Source: Mycoplasmopsis gallinacea (GTDB lineage Bacteria > Bacillota_I > Bacilli_A > Mycoplasmatales > Metamycoplasmataceae). From it: a stretch of DNA of 64,000 nucleotides. Shown here piece after piece: positions 33,401 to 47,003 of this stretch (its first letter is position 1; every line of letters starts with the position of its first letter). The stretch spans positions 496,001-560,000 of the forward strand of contig NZ_LR214950.1 in the NCBI RefSeq assembly GCF_900660495.1, written 5' to 3'. The translations under genes and the position numbers were made by a program. The notes beneath the pieces were generated by a model. That model was not told the origin of the DNA and did no database searches. It saw only the letters and a program-made list of their open reading frames with translations.

Positions 33401-36330
33401 TAGATAAGCAAGTTTTAGTTAATGAAGTAGAAAAAGATTTTGTTCACTTAAACAAAGCACAATTAACTGATGTAATTAATAAAATTAAAACTGCTGAAAA
33501 CTTAGATAAGGCAAATGAAGCTAAAAATGATGGTCAAACATTAGATGATAAAATGGCTAAATTAGATGAAATAGTTAAAAACTATGAAGCTAAAAAACCA
33601 TTAGATAAATATACCCATGCTTCAGAAACACCTAAAAATACTTTTGACAAAGTAATTGAAGATGCTAAAAAATTATTAGATAAAACTAATACTACCGATT
33701 TAGGTACAGATAATTTAGATAATTGAATTGGTAATGAGGAAACTAACACTAAAGGTGAAATTCAAACCAAATATGAAGCTTTAGATGGTGATATTCAAAA
33801 AACTATTCAAGAAGTAACTAATAATGAATACTTATCTCCAAAACAAAAAGAAGATTTAATTAATAAACTTAATTCATTAGATCCTAATACTTTAGAAAAA
33901 GCTAATGATGATGGTACTAAATTAACTTTAAATGATATTAAAGATGAAATTGCTCAAATTGAAGCTCTTAAAAAAGAAGCAATTAATCGAATTAAAGCAT
34001 ATGAAAACTTGAATCAACAACAAAAAGATGCATATATTAATCAAATTAAATCAAGCGATAACGATCAATTAGAAACCATTGAAAATAATGCAACTGCTTT
34101 AGATAACAAAATGCTTGAGTTAAAACAAGCAATTGAAAATGTTAAAGATGTACCTAATTCAAGTGCATATCAAAACGCAGATCAAAATAATAAAGATGCT
34201 TTTGATAATGCATTAAATGTTGCAAACAAAATTAAAAACGGTAAAGAAAACACTTATCCAAGTGATACATTTAATTACAATGCAAATTTAGATGCAGTAC
34301 AAAAAGCAATTGATGGTCTTAAATTAGCTAATACCAATATTAATCGTGATGAAGCTCTTAAATATGTTGATAATGCACCATATTTAAGTGCAGACGAGAA
34401 AGCAACATTTAAAGAACAACTTAACCAAAATCCAATCACAGATGAAACTATCGCGAAATTAAAAGAGCAAGCACAAATTATTAATAATGCTAAAAAAGTT
34501 TATGTAGATCAAATTAAAGCAATTGATAATAATGATTTAGATCAAAATAATAAAGATGAATATATTAATCAAATCATTAATAAAGAAATGACATTGGATG
34601 AAAATAATGTAATTACTAATCCAGAGGAATTTAGCAAAATTGTTTTTGATGCACAAAAAGAAGCTTTAATTAATAAATTAGAAAATAATGTAAATCAGCC
34701 TGATTTACCAAATATTCTTAATCCAAAACAATTAACTGAAGCTAAAGAAGCAATTAATAATGCAACTGATTTAGCAGAAGCACAAAAAGCTTATGAAGAT
34801 GCAATTAATTTAAGTAAAAAAATGGCAGCTTTAGATGAATTAGTAAAAAACTATGAAAAATCAATTGCTGATCCAAATAACACAAAATACAATAAAGCTG
34901 ATAATAAAGAACAATTTGATAATAAATTAACTGAAGCTAAAAAATTATTAACATCAGATTCAGATAATGGAGTTGATAATAAGTTATTGGAAGATTTATT
35001 ATCAAATAATGACAAATCATTACAGCACTCATATGAAGAGTTAAATGGTTTAGAAAATGATTTAATTGAACAAATTAATAATTCAGAAGTTTTATCACCA
35101 AATGAAAAAACTGATTTAATAACCCAAGTAAATAACATTGATAAACATAATGATGAAGCAGGCCAAGTAGAAACATTGCAAGATAAACTTAATAAATTAA
35201 TTGCTGATAAAAACAATAATATTAAAGCTATTCAAAACCTTGAAAATCTTAATCAAAGTCAAAAAGATGATTTAATTAACAGAATTAAAAATAATGACTT
35301 GGCTGATAACCCATCAATTTTAGACGAAGCTCAAAATCTTGATAATAAGATGAAAGAGTTAAAAGATGAAATTGCAAAAGAAAACATAATTAAAGGTTTA
35401 AGCCACTATAACAAAGCATCTGAAGAAAAACGTAATAACTACGAAAATGCTTTAAATAATGCTAAAAAATTAGTTAATAATGAAACTCCAAATGGTTATA
35501 ATAGTGCAAATACTTCAATTGCTGAAACTCAAGAAATTTTAGATAAACTTAAACAAGCTTTCAAAGCAATTGATGATGAAGCTAAGAAAATTAATGATTT
35601 ATATGATAAGTTAAATGCCAAAATTATTGAATATCAAAAAGATGTTGATAATAAAGAATTGCCAAAAGAAATTCAAGACATTTTAGATGAATTGGTTAAT
35701 TATGGCGAAGATGTTAATGGCATTAATAAATTGATCGAATTAATTAAGCAAGGTAAATTGCTTAAATCATTACACGAACAATGAAATAATTCAGATTTTA
35801 AAAATCCTGATACTGAAAAAGCAATTCAAGACTTAAATGATAAAATCAATTCAATTACTGAATTAATTAATTCAGTTGAATCAAGCAATTTAAATAGTAA
35901 ATTAGATACAAGCAAAGATTTTGTTCTAAATCACAATCAATATAATCTAAACTTTGCAGAAGCTGAAATAAGTTATTTTGATGCTCTTAAAAATGTTGAT
36001 AAAACTAAATTTATTGATGCAACTAATAAGTTAGAACAATTAGAACAAGCTAAGTTTGTTGAATTTGCTAATAGCATTTTAAATACTTCATATTTTGATA
36101 CTTATAAACCAGAAAGTAATTTAAATAAAAAATTAATTAAAGAATTATTAAAACTTAATTATGATCCATTAAATAAAATTGAAAAATCATTATTCGAAAC
36201 ACTATTAAAAGAAAAAGCAGGTGTTGAAGAAAAATTAAGTTGACTTTGATATTTAGCTTTAGGTTTAAGCACAACTCTTGCAGCTATAATGATTGGCGTT
36301 TTAGTTAAAAAAGTAAAAAATAATTCTTAA
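24442..36330 (+). CDS. giant surface protein with Lipoprotein_17-like and GA/FIVAR-like repeats
   Basis: One uninterrupted reading frame (TGA as Trp) of about 3,962 residues. It has an N-terminal signal or anchor helix (about residues 6-25), a unique Trp-rich N-terminal domain to about residue 1000, then about 16 modules of about 100 residues that end in TGF-type motifs followed by QRLN (for example ITGLKTEAQRLN), as in the mycoplasma Lipoprotein_17 variable surface proteins. A GA-like helical block (about 28480-29330) interrupts this series. From about 33240 come about nine three-helix GA/FIVAR-like modules (LNQSQKDDLINRIKN). A C-terminal membrane helix (WLWYLALGLSTTLAAIMIGV) and a basic tail follow. 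A surface adhesin-like role is inferred. The ribosome binding site is GGAG. Confidence 0.9.
27640..33260 (+). repeat. tandem Lipoprotein_17-like modules
   Basis: About 16 diverged copies of roughly 300 bp, each coding a stretch with DD-x-TG, Y-x-L-x-ST and a final GF/GL/GY-x-T-E-x-QRLN motif. The positions of the final motifs include about 27815, 28095, 29835, 30125, 30715, 31035, 31345, 31945, 32640, 32900 and 33225. Copies are diverged at the DNA level, so the array is old or selected for diversity. Confidence 0.75.
33260..35780 (+). repeat. tandem GA/FIVAR-like helical modules
   Basis: About nine diverged modules with the core L-x-x-x-QKD-x-x-INQI, for example LNQQQKDAYINQIKSS (about 34006) and LNQSQKDDLINRIKNN (about 35250), alternating with FIVAR-like segments (KMAALDELVKNYEKS). 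GA modules in streptococci bind albumin; binding here is not shown. Confidence 0.65.
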
Positions 36331-36340
36331 TTTTAAATTA

Positions 36341-36370
36341 AAAAATATGGAATTTGTGTTCCATATTTTT
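36341..36370 (+). terminator. terminator of the giant surface gene
   Basis: AAAAATATGGAA pairs with TTCCATATTTTT across a six-base loop, 10 bp after the stop. Confidence 0.85.
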
Positions 36371-36429
36371 ATTTATTTTAAAAATGTTTAAAATCTTGAG
36401 TTTCGAAGTCGAGAGCAATTTTGCAATAA

Positions 36430-36939
36430 ACTTTAGATAAAGTAAAAAGAAAAAACCTTATAGATAGAATTAATAAAAAATCAATTGGTAGAACAATATA
36501 CTTAAGCTATTTAGTTCCAGAATACAAAAGGAAATATATCGATGTAGATGTTGTCACATTTGGAAGATTAAACTATGACAAAATAAAGAAAATAGCTGAT
36601 CAAGATGTATTTTATATGATAGAAACAAATATCCTTGATTTATCAGCAGAAAAAGCAAATGAAATTTATAGACAACAAAGAAAAATAGAAGAGGGTTTTC
36701 GTGTTTTAAAATCATCACTTGAAATTGGACCTATTTTCGTTCATAAAGAAGAACATATTCTAACGCATGTATTTTTATGTTTCTTATCTCTTGTTGTTCT
36801 AAAATATTCAATCTTTAAACTGAAAAAATTATATGAAACAAATGGAGAAATTCAGAAAATTTCAATTAACAAATTTATAGATGGTTTAAAACTTATAACT
36901 GTTACTCAAAAAATAGTAAATGATGAAGTAGTATCGTAA
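36430..36939 (+). pseudogene. IS1634-like transposase, 3' fragment
   Basis: Only the C-terminal 169 codons remain; a stop at 36427 and loss of the 5' part show it is dead. The remaining part reads KIKKIADQDVFYMIETNIL, YRQQRKIEEGFRVLKSSLEI and HVFLCFLSLVVLKY, typical of the catalytic C-terminus (YREK-like segment with the last Glu) of IS4/IS1634-type DDE transposases. It follows the terminator of the giant gene and is followed by an IS-end hairpin. A reverse-oriented, more decayed copy is at 17811-18125. Confidence 0.85.
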
Positions 36940-37036
36940 ATTACAAATAATTTAGATCCATCACACAAAGAGTTAAACAAAATATATAGTGATTTTTACA
37001 ACATACTAGAGAAATAGCTCTAGTAATTTTTAAGAC

Positions 37037-37077
37037 AAAAAACGAATACAACTATATGGTAGATGTATTCGTTTTTT
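37037..37077. terminator. IS-end hairpin, copy 2; also near the end of trxB
   Basis: AAAAAACGAATAC pairs with GTATTCGTTTTTT; T runs on both strands allow action on the IS transcript and on trxB coming from the right. Confidence 0.75.
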
Positions 37078-37111
37078 ATAAAGTTCTAACTTGGAAACTC
37101 AGGAATAAATA

Positions 37112-39071
<1,960 letters not shown>

Positions 39072-39072
<1 letters not shown>

Positions 39073-40001
39073 TAATTATCTCCTTCCATTCTTCTACGTT
39101 CCATTTCTTCAAGCACATTAAGTCCATCATGTCTTGATAAGTAGGTACTTACAGCCGCTTCAATTAATGAAGCAACTGATCCACCTTCTTTGATTGGAAC
39201 CATAATTTTTTTAATACTACGATTAAGCACAGGATATTTTAAAATCTCAATGCCAAGACGATCTAGATCATTTTGACGATCTTTTTTAACAAGTTCAACT
39301 ACTAAGTTAATTTGACATGATGAAGCAACCGATCTAATTCCGTAGGTATATTTAACATCAATAATTCCAATCCCTCTAACTTCAAGCATATTACGAGTAA
39401 TTTTTGGAGATCTACCAATAAACATATTTCCCACGTTTTTAATGATAACTGAATCATCACTGATTAAAATATGACCTTTTTGGACAAGCTCAAGAGCTGC
39501 TTCACTTTTTCCAACTCCACTATCACCAACAATCATAACTCCAACCCCACCAACAAGAACAAGGCAACCATGCACTTGTGCTTCTTCTGAGAAGAAATTA
39601 TTTAAAAATAAACTAAAATCAACCGAAATTTGAGATGTTGACGAATTCATATGTGCTACTGGTACTTTATACATATCAGCTACTTCAATAATTCATTCAA
39701 GCACCTCTTCATCCACTCCTTTTGATAAAAGTAAAAGTGGTGGTTGGTGTTGAAGTACGTGATGAATTGAAGCTTGAGCTTGTGTTTTACCTAAATTTTT
39801 AAATCAGTAGTTTTCACTAGTTCCTCAAACAATAACGTTCATGTTGATTCTACCATTTGAGATTTTTTCAGCAAGCTCAAGACCTGCCCGTTTAATAGTA
39901 GGAACCAAAATGTCATTATAATTAAGTTCTTTAGTAGTGTTGACTAATTTGAGTTCAAAGAAATTAATAACTTCTTTTACATTAACTTTTGTTTTAATCA
40001 T
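39072..40001 (-). CDS. hprK: HPr kinase/phosphorylase
   Basis: Phosphorylates and dephosphorylates Ser46 of HPr, controlling sugar uptake. The protein has 309 residues. The N-terminal domain is followed by the P-loop GDSGVGKSEAALELVQKGH at about 155, ISDDSV, and the family signature around VEVRGIGI-like LEVRGIGIIDVKYTYG. A TGA near 39825 is Trp (VIVWGTSENYW). The ATG at 40001 was preferred to in-frame upstream codons because GAGG precedes it at the right distance. The gene order hprK-lgt-trxB is typical of Firmicutes and mollicutes. Confidence 0.95.
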
Positions 40002-40040
40002 TCTAACCTCTATATTTTCTTTTATCAATTATAAACTTTT

Positions 40041-42884
40041 TTAAGCCATAATTTTTTTAAGAAACATACCTGTGTAACTACCTTCAATATTAGATACTTG
40101 CTCTGGTGTTCCGCTAGCTACAATTAACCCACCATTAACACCACCATCAGGTCCTAGATCAATTAAATAATCACAAGATTTAATCACATCTAAATTATGC
40201 TCAATTACTAAAACAGTATCTCCATTATCAACAATCCGGTTAAGAATTTTTAAAAGTTTCTTAACATCGTGAGTATGAAGTCCAGTGGTTGGCTCATCAA
40301 GCACATAAATTATTTTACCAGTAGGTTTTTTCTGTAAGAAAGTGGCAAGCTTAATTCTTTGTGCTTCTCCACCACTAAGTGTTGTAGACATTTGACCTAA
40401 TTTAATATATCCAAGTCCTACATCTGCAAGGATTTGTAATTTTTCAATAATTTTTACTCTGTTTTGGAAAAACTCTAAAGCTTCATCAACTGTCATTTCT
40501 AAAACATCTGAAATATTTTTACCATGATACTTAATTTCAAGTGTTTCACGATTATATCTTGCTCCATCACATTGGTCGCAAGCTACAAAAACATCTGGCA
40601 GGAAGTGCATTTCGATTTTTATAAACCCATCACCACTACATTTTTCACATCTACCACCAGGGACATTAAAGCTAAATCTACTTTTGGTATATCCACGCAC
40701 TCTAGATTCTTCAACTGCCGAGAAAATATCTCTAATATCATCAAATACACCTGTATAAGTAGCTGGATTACTTCTTGGGGTTCTTCCAATTGGAGATTGG
40801 CTTACCGGAACAACCTTATCAATTGCTTCAAGCCCTTGAATCGAATCAAAAGCAGCTCTTTTACTATTAAGCCCATCAGCGAGTCCAAGCATTTGTTGAA
40901 TTCCTTTAACTAAAATTTCATTGACAAGTGTACTTTTACCACTTCCTGAAACTCCAGTTACCCCGACAAATTTACCAAGCGGGATTTTTGCGTCAATTCC
41001 TTTAAGGTTGTTTTCTTTAGCATTTTTAATTGTAATTACTTTGCCATTTCCACTTCTACGAGTTTGTGGAACCGGGATAGTTCATTCATGAGATAAGTAT
41101 TTTCCAGTAATTGAGTTTTCGTTTTTTACAATTTCTTCTAAGCTTCCGCTAGCAACTACTTGTCCACCATCAACTCCAGCTTTAGGACCAATATCAACGA
41201 TTCAATCAGCTTCATACATTGTATCTTCATCATGTTCAACAACAATTAAAGTATTTCCTAAATCAACCATTTTTCTAAGGGTATGAATTAGTTTTAAGTT
41301 ATCTTTTTGATGAAGACCAATTGAAGGTTCGTCAAGCACATATAAAACACCAGTTAAATTTGAACCAATTTGAGTTGCAAGTCTAATTCTTTGTGCTTCT
41401 CCACCACTAAGAGTTTCAGCGTTTCTTTCTAAAGTTAAATAATCAAGACCTACATTTTTTAAAAATGTTAGCCGATCAGTTAATTCTTTAGTAATTAAAG
41501 ATGAAATTTGTTTTTCTTGCTCGCTAAAGTTATTGAAAATTGTTTCAAAATTAATAAGAAGATCATTAACAGATAATTTAGTGAATTCATGAATATTTTT
41601 GTGATCAATTTTTACTGCAAGTGCATTTTGATTAAGTCTTGCACCCTTGCAAATATGACAAGTGAATGAACCCATATATTTTTTGATTCAGTCCCTAATT
41701 CTTTCAGAAGAAGTTTCATAATACATACGTTCAATTTTGGTTAAAATCCCCTCAATTGGTTTGTAACGACGAATAACATTTCCGCTTGAACTAGTCATTT
41801 CGTATTCGATATCATCTTTAGAACCGTATTTAATGATTTCAAGCTCATTTTTAGTCATTTCATCAATTGGAGTATGAATTGAAATATTGTAGTGATTTAA
41901 AAGAGCTTGGAATTCTTGTCATTCAAGGTTTTGAGTATTAACTGTATTTTCAAAATACTTAATAGCACCTTGTTCAATTGTTCTTCATTTATCTTGGACA
42001 ACTGCATCAAAATCGGCTTTAAATTCTACACCAAGACCCTTACAGTTTTCACACATTCCAAATGGAGCATTGAAGCTAAAAAGTCTAGTTTCAATTTTTG
42101 GAATTGTGAAATCTTTATAAATACATGCATGAGTTTTTGAATAAATTTCAGTTTTTTGCTCATCTAAATTTTCTACTTTTACAAGCCCATTTGCTTTATC
42201 AGAAGCAATATCAATAGCTTCAGCAATCCGGTTGTAATTTTCTTCATTTAAAACAACACGGTCAATAACTAAATCAATTGTGTGCTTAATATTTTTTTCA
42301 AGGCGAATTGGTTCATCTAAAAGCATAATCTCGCCATCAATTTTGACTCTCAAGTAACCTTCGCTTTTGATTTTATCTAAGAGTTTTTGGTGAGTTCCTT
42401 TTTCACCTTCAACAATTGGTGAATAAATAATTAACTTTGAACCTTCTTTAGCTTTGTAAATGCTATTTAAAATATCTTTTGAAGTTTGTGAAGTAATTTC
42501 GATGTTGTGATTTGGACAATAAGCTTTCCCAATCCGTGCAAAAAGCAAACGTAAATAATCATAAATTTCAGTTACAGTACCAACTGTTGAACGCGGGTTA
42601 TTATGCACTGTTTTTTGCTCAATTGAAATAGCTGGTGAAAGTCCTTCAATTGAATCAACATCAGGTTTTTTAGTCCCACCTAAAAACATACGTGCATAAC
42701 TCGAAAGAGAATCAACATATCTTCTTCTTCCTTCTTCATAAATGGTGTTAAAAGCTAGGGAGCTTTTACCACTTCCGCTTAATCCAGTAAAGACAATTAA
42801 CTTGTTTTTAGGCAAAGTTAAAGATACATTTTTAAGATTATTTTCTCTTGCCCCTTTAATAATAAGTAAATCTTCTTTTTTCAT
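40041..42884 (-). CDS. uvrA: excinuclease ABC subunit A
   Basis: DNA damage recognition ATPase of nucleotide excision repair, acting with UvrB and UvrC. The protein has 947 residues, the usual length. First Walker [10 protein letters not shown] at about residue 32, zinc-finger Cys pairs (CENCKG and later CHICKGARL), ABC signature [14 protein letters not shown] and Walker [11 protein letters not shown] in the first half; the second Walker A (about 40940), the zinc finger [10 protein letters not shown], signature [14 protein letters not shown] and [10 protein letters not shown] in the second. The ribosome binding site is AAAGGGAA. It is preceded by a gene of unknown function on the same strand. 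Confidence 0.97.
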
Positions 42885-42932
42885 AAATTCCCTTTATTGT
42901 AATTTCAATTAAATAAATTTTAAAATTATACA

Positions 42933-43421
42933 CTATAAAGATAATTCGCATCCATTAAAAGATTCAAGTTTAAAGTCAATATTTTCTAAAAAACTTCATT
43001 TTTGGACTAAATTAAAGTCATAAATTAAACTTTTGATATCTTTAGCGGTCCCATCAAGTTTTAAAAAGCTAAAAATTTTGCATCCGTTTTGATAAATAAT
43101 TTCTTTGTTTGCTTCTTGATTTTTAGCTAACTCTAATTTAATCGCTTCAAATGATGCTTTGTGCTCTTTATTATCAGTTTCTAGTTTTCCATTTTCATTT
43201 AAAAATTGAAAAAGCGGAATGCTAAACTCTTTAAGAACCAAATCAAAATTATTGTAAGTTTCAAATTTTGAAACAAGAAGCTTGCTATCAATTTCTAAAT
43301 TCGTTTTTGAGCTAATTTGCTTAAAAACTTTGATGAAACTTTCATAAATAGAAGCTGGGTTAATAGTTAAAAACAAAATTAAATCTTTGTTTTCTTGAAT
43401 TTCTGCTGCTGTATAAAACAT
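42933..43421 (-). CDS. hypothetical protein
   Basis: Predicted soluble protein of 162 residues, not recognised. It is acidic and helical (ENKDLILFLTINPASIYESF near the start), has two Cys and no signal peptide or membrane segment, and includes one TGA-coded Trp near the C-terminus (QKWSFLENIDF). The ATG overlaps the plsY stop (TAATG), so the two are translated together. uvrA follows after 48 bp. Coupling to plsY suggests it is expressed with phospholipid synthesis but gives no function. Confidence 0.75.
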
Positions 43422-44092
43422 TAGATACTTGTTTTGCTTTCCTTTCCGTTAATTAATCTTTGTATGTTGGTTCTATGCATAAACACAATTAAAAACGCAA
43501 CTACTAAGTAAATAAGTAATGAGCTATATCAAGGTGAATATCAATTTGTAAATTGAGTTCCAAAATCAGTTAAAAGATAAGCAAAAGCTCCTACATATAA
43601 AATCATAAAAATCCCGCTTACAATACTTGCAAGTGAAACATACTTAGTTTTAAAGTAAATTCCTAAGAAAATAAGTGCTCCAATTGGAAGCAGTAAAATA
43701 TCAATTGCGATAATAAAACCAATGGTGCAAGCTACCCCCTTGCCCCCTTTGAATTTGAAAAATACTGGTCAAATGTGACCTAAAATGCAACCTAAACCTG
43801 CAAGAAGCGGAAGAAAAGTGTAAGTATTTTTTCAAGGAATTAATGCTGAAATTAAAAAGCATAAATAAACTGATGAAAAGGTCTTAGCAACATCAATTAA
43901 AAGCACGATTAGAGCAAATTTTTTCCCAAAAACCCTAAGTGAATTAGTTGCTCCACCATTTTGCGAAAAATGGTCTCTAACATCGTTTTTCTTTCAGTAT
44001 TTTGACAAAATAACTGATGTATTTGCAGAGCCAAATAGGTATCCAAAAAGAAGAAAACTCAGGTTGATTAGAACTACGTAAAAAATTATCAT
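43421..44092 (-). CDS. plsY: glycerol-3-phosphate acyltransferase PlsY
   Basis: Acylates glycerol-3-phosphate from acyl-phosphate, the first step of phospholipid synthesis, at the membrane. The protein has 223 residues with about five to seven helices. The three conserved cytoplasmic motifs are present: FLFGYLFGSANTSVILS near the start, GGATNSLRVFGKKFA at about 45, and FKFKGGKGVACTIGF at about 112. The ribosome binding site is AAAGGTG. It is divergent from def across 64 bp and coupled to the downstream hypothetical gene. Confidence 0.93.
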
Positions 44093-44143
44093 ATTTCACC
44101 TTTCTTTTACGCTTTTGTGATTAGCATAATATATATTATTTTA

Positions 44144-44149
44144 TATAAT
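44144..44149 (+). promoter_or_regulatory. -10 box of a leaderless promoter (def)
   Basis: TATAAT ends 7 nt before the ATG of def at 44157, with no Shine-Dalgarno sequence between. Confidence 0.6.
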
Positions 44150-44156
44150 TAATTAT

Positions 44157-44720
44157 ATGAAAAAAGAATTTAATATTAGATTGGTTGAGCTACCAGATAC
44201 AGTTTTAAGAAAGAAATCATTGCCAGTAGGATGACCTCTTTCCGAAGAAGATGTTGATCTTGCTGAAAAGATGATTTATCACATTGATGATTCACAAAAG
44301 GAGGATACTAAATTTAGACCTGGGGTTGGAGTTGCAGCTGTGCAATATGGAACTTTAAAAAGAGCATTTTACATTTATCTTCAAGACGAAAATGGAAATG
44401 AATATTTTAAAGATGTTCTATTTAATCCAATTGTTGTATCAAAAAGTGATCGTTTAGTTGCTCTTAGTGAAGGAGAAGGTTGTTTAAGTGTAAGTGAAGA
44501 ATGACCAGATCAAGAAGGGCTTGTACCTAGAAGTCAAAGAATTATTGTTGAGGCTTTTAGCTACACAACTAAAAAATGATCAAGATACGATGTTCAAGAT
44601 TACCTTGCTATTGTATTCCAACATGAACTAGATCACTTAGATGGTAAATTGTTTATTGATCGGATTAACAAAAAAGACCCTTGATATAAGCACAAGAAAA
44701 GAAAAATTAAGTTAATCTAA
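44157..44720 (+). CDS. def: peptide deformylase
   Basis: Metal-dependent enzyme that removes the formyl group from new proteins. The protein has 187 residues. The three class motifs are all present: [10 protein letters not shown] at about residues 56-65, EGCLS at about 105-109, and QHELDH with the metal-binding pair His156 and His160 and catalytic Glu157. Trp residues at VGWPLS, EEWPDQ, KKWSRY and DPWYKH are TGA-coded. It appears leaderless. The next gene follows after 23 nt and has its own ribosome binding site. Confidence 0.95.
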
Positions 44721-44743
44721 TGGAAAATTAAGAAAGGAAAGTT

Positions 44744-46132
44744 ATGCAACGAGATTCACAAATCATTGAAACTGTCAGCAAATGACAAAGTACTGCTGTA
44801 ACTATTGCGGTAGTGTTATTCTTTGCTACTTTAATTTTAACTGTACTTATTTCTTTATGGTTAAAAACAAAATTCGTAATTACTAAAGCTATTGCTTGAA
44901 TAATTGCTGGAATTGTCTCTGTTCTTATTTATAAACTTGCACCCGGAATTTTAAATGAAGTATTTAAAAGATATGTAGAGGATCAGCAATTAGTAATTGA
45001 TAAAGATACGCAAGCAATGGTGATCGCGTATGGAATAGTTCCTGTTGCTCTTGTTATAGAGATTATTATCTCTATAATCGGGTTCTTTGTGTGCCTTATT
45101 ATCCACGCAGTTACTTCTTCAACAAGAAGAATGAAAGGTAGAGGTGCTAGAGTAAGATCAACAGTTATTTCACTTATTCTTAGTCCAGTTGTGGCACTTC
45201 CTGCATCACTTGCGTGAGTATCATTTGCACCAGCAAAACCTGGATCATCATTATCAAAATTTAACAATATAACTCCTAAATTATTAACTTTCTTCTCAGG
45301 TAAAGCGTCAGGGGCTACAGCTGCAGCAATGCTTCCAATTTCAGAATTTATTCCTAAAAAAGATGAATATAAAACAATTTTCAACAAACCTGAAGATCAA
45401 AGAAGCAAAGAAGAGCAAAACAAAATTAGCGAACTTGCTAACTCATTATCATTTATCGTTAACGATGATTTAATTAGAAAAGCTGCTCTTAATAACTCAA
45501 AAAGATTTGTTGACTTAGAAAAAATAAAAACATACAGCAAGCAAGCATTAAAAGGTGCTGAAGCTACAATTAGACTTAAATACCCTGACTTTGATACATA
45601 TGAACCTGAAAAACAAAAAGAAGTTATGGCACAGTTCATGGCTGTTAATGCACATGTAATCTTAAGAAACAAAACAGATGAAAATAGAGAAAAAGAATTC
45701 AAAGTTTACTTTGATTTAGCTAGAGTTGTTGTGCCTTCATTTAGCACAAAAGCAGTTGATGATATTTCAAATTGAGTAGCATCAATTCTTAACGAAAGTG
45801 AAGAATTTAAAGAAAAAGTAAATGCAAAAGTATTTGGTGAACAACTTCTTGAGTTAGCTAAATTAACTGATGAACAAGTTGAAGAACAAGCATTTAAATT
45901 AGAACCTACTGATTTTAAAAATGCAGTTCAAAACCTTTCAAATGTACAAGTAAATAAAATTATTTCAAAAGCAAGTGAATTCTTATCACCTGCTCAACAA
46001 ACACAAGTAAGAAACATTTATAACAGAATTAAAAACGGTGAAATTACAGATGCTCAAATTGAGGAACAAATTAACAAATATAAAGATCAAATTAATTCAG
46101 AGTTATTAAGTAACTTTAACTTTCAAGGATAA
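44744..46132 (+). CDS. multi-pass membrane protein of unknown function
   Basis: Predicted protein of 462 residues, not recognised. Four hydrophobic segments lie in the first 165 residues (about 18-40, 44-64, 92-116 and 138-160), followed by about 300 residues of hydrophilic, helical sequence. TGA-coded Trp occurs at several places (SKWQST, LAWVSF, SNWVAS). The ribosome binding site AGAAAGGAAAG is strong. It is followed after 3 nt by another membrane protein gene and then the DJ-1-like gene, with spacing that suggests an operon with def. Confidence 0.8.
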
Positions 46133-46135
46133 ATT

Positions 46136-47002
46136 ATGAGTGAATTTAACTTTAAATTAGATACCGAAACCCAAAAGCCTCAAAACTCTGAAGCCAACAC
46201 AACTGTTTATAAAGATCCAAAAGGCCAACTTTCTCCTGCTGCTTTTGCAGTAATTAAAAAAGAATCAAGAATTAGAATTTACTCAATTATTTTTTGAGCA
46301 ATTCTTTTCTTAGGAGCTGCAGTTGGTCTTCTCCTTAATTACCTTCTTAATACTAGAAAAGATCCTAATTCAGGAATCTTATTGTATGTAGCATTTGCTG
46401 CTCTTGGTTTCTTTACTTTTTGATTCTTTGTAAAAAACATCATTAAATTAAAAAGCTGAAAAAACGTTGAACGTAACTATCGTGAAAGTTACAACATTGG
46501 AGATTCTTCATCTTCAACAACATTTGCAGAAGCATACAGAACATTAAATCTTAAAAGTTTAAGACTTAAATGATTCTATGGTTTCTATGTGACATATATG
46601 GGTCTTTTCATCTTAATTGTTGCTCTTTTAAAAAATCAAGTATGACAAATTGATCCACAATATTCTTGATTAACAATTAAAGGTGAACTTAACTTCCCAA
46701 AGCTTTTCGAAATTTGATTCGGAAATACAAATGCTTTACTTATTATTTTAGGTATTGTATCAGCTGCAATTACTGCTTTATTTGTACTTGCATTGTTATA
46801 TGACAAAAAAAGAATTGTTGAAATCCAAAGCTTTTTAGGTGATAAATCAATTGATGTAGTTAATGCAGTTAATAACGATTTAAAAAGTGAAAATAAAGCT
46901 TGAAGAAGACTTTACATTATTGTATTTATCTTATTAGTTCTTCTTCCGCTTGCGATTATTATTTACTTAATTTATAGAAAAGTTCTTTCAAGAAGAAAAT
47001 AA
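46136..47002 (+). CDS. membrane protein, possibly MSC_0882 family
   Basis: Predicted protein of 288 residues with four to five membrane segments (about 42-65, 78-98, 143-165, 198-222 and 258-280) and a hydrophilic N-terminus of 40 residues. The layout, with a conserved FAEAYRTLNLKSLRLKWF cytoplasmic loop, resembles a mycoplasma-specific family of unknown function (MSC_0882-like); I am not certain of the name. It starts 3 nt after the previous gene and ends 1 nt before the next, so it is cotranscribed. Confidence 0.75.
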
Positions 47003-47003
47003 A

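Larger units (their letters stand above)
36371..37110 (+). mobile_element. IS1634-like remnant, copy 2
   Basis: This contains the transposase fragment, about 100 bp of 3' non-coding sequence and the hairpin, up to the end CTTGGAAACTCAGGA (about 37107) where similarity with copy 1 stops. The left boundary is not clear; the 5' half of the element is missing. Confidence 0.7.

Noticed and set aside
24442-36330. Several adjacent genes instead of one giant gene.
   Set aside because: All segments lie in the same frame and are separated only by TGA; no TAA or TAG was found in frame, and there are no internal terminators or ribosome binding sites with new signal peptides.
40524-40913. Plus-strand open frame of 129 codons within uvrA.
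   Set aside because: It is antisense to well-conserved UvrA motifs; no ribosome binding site or family match.
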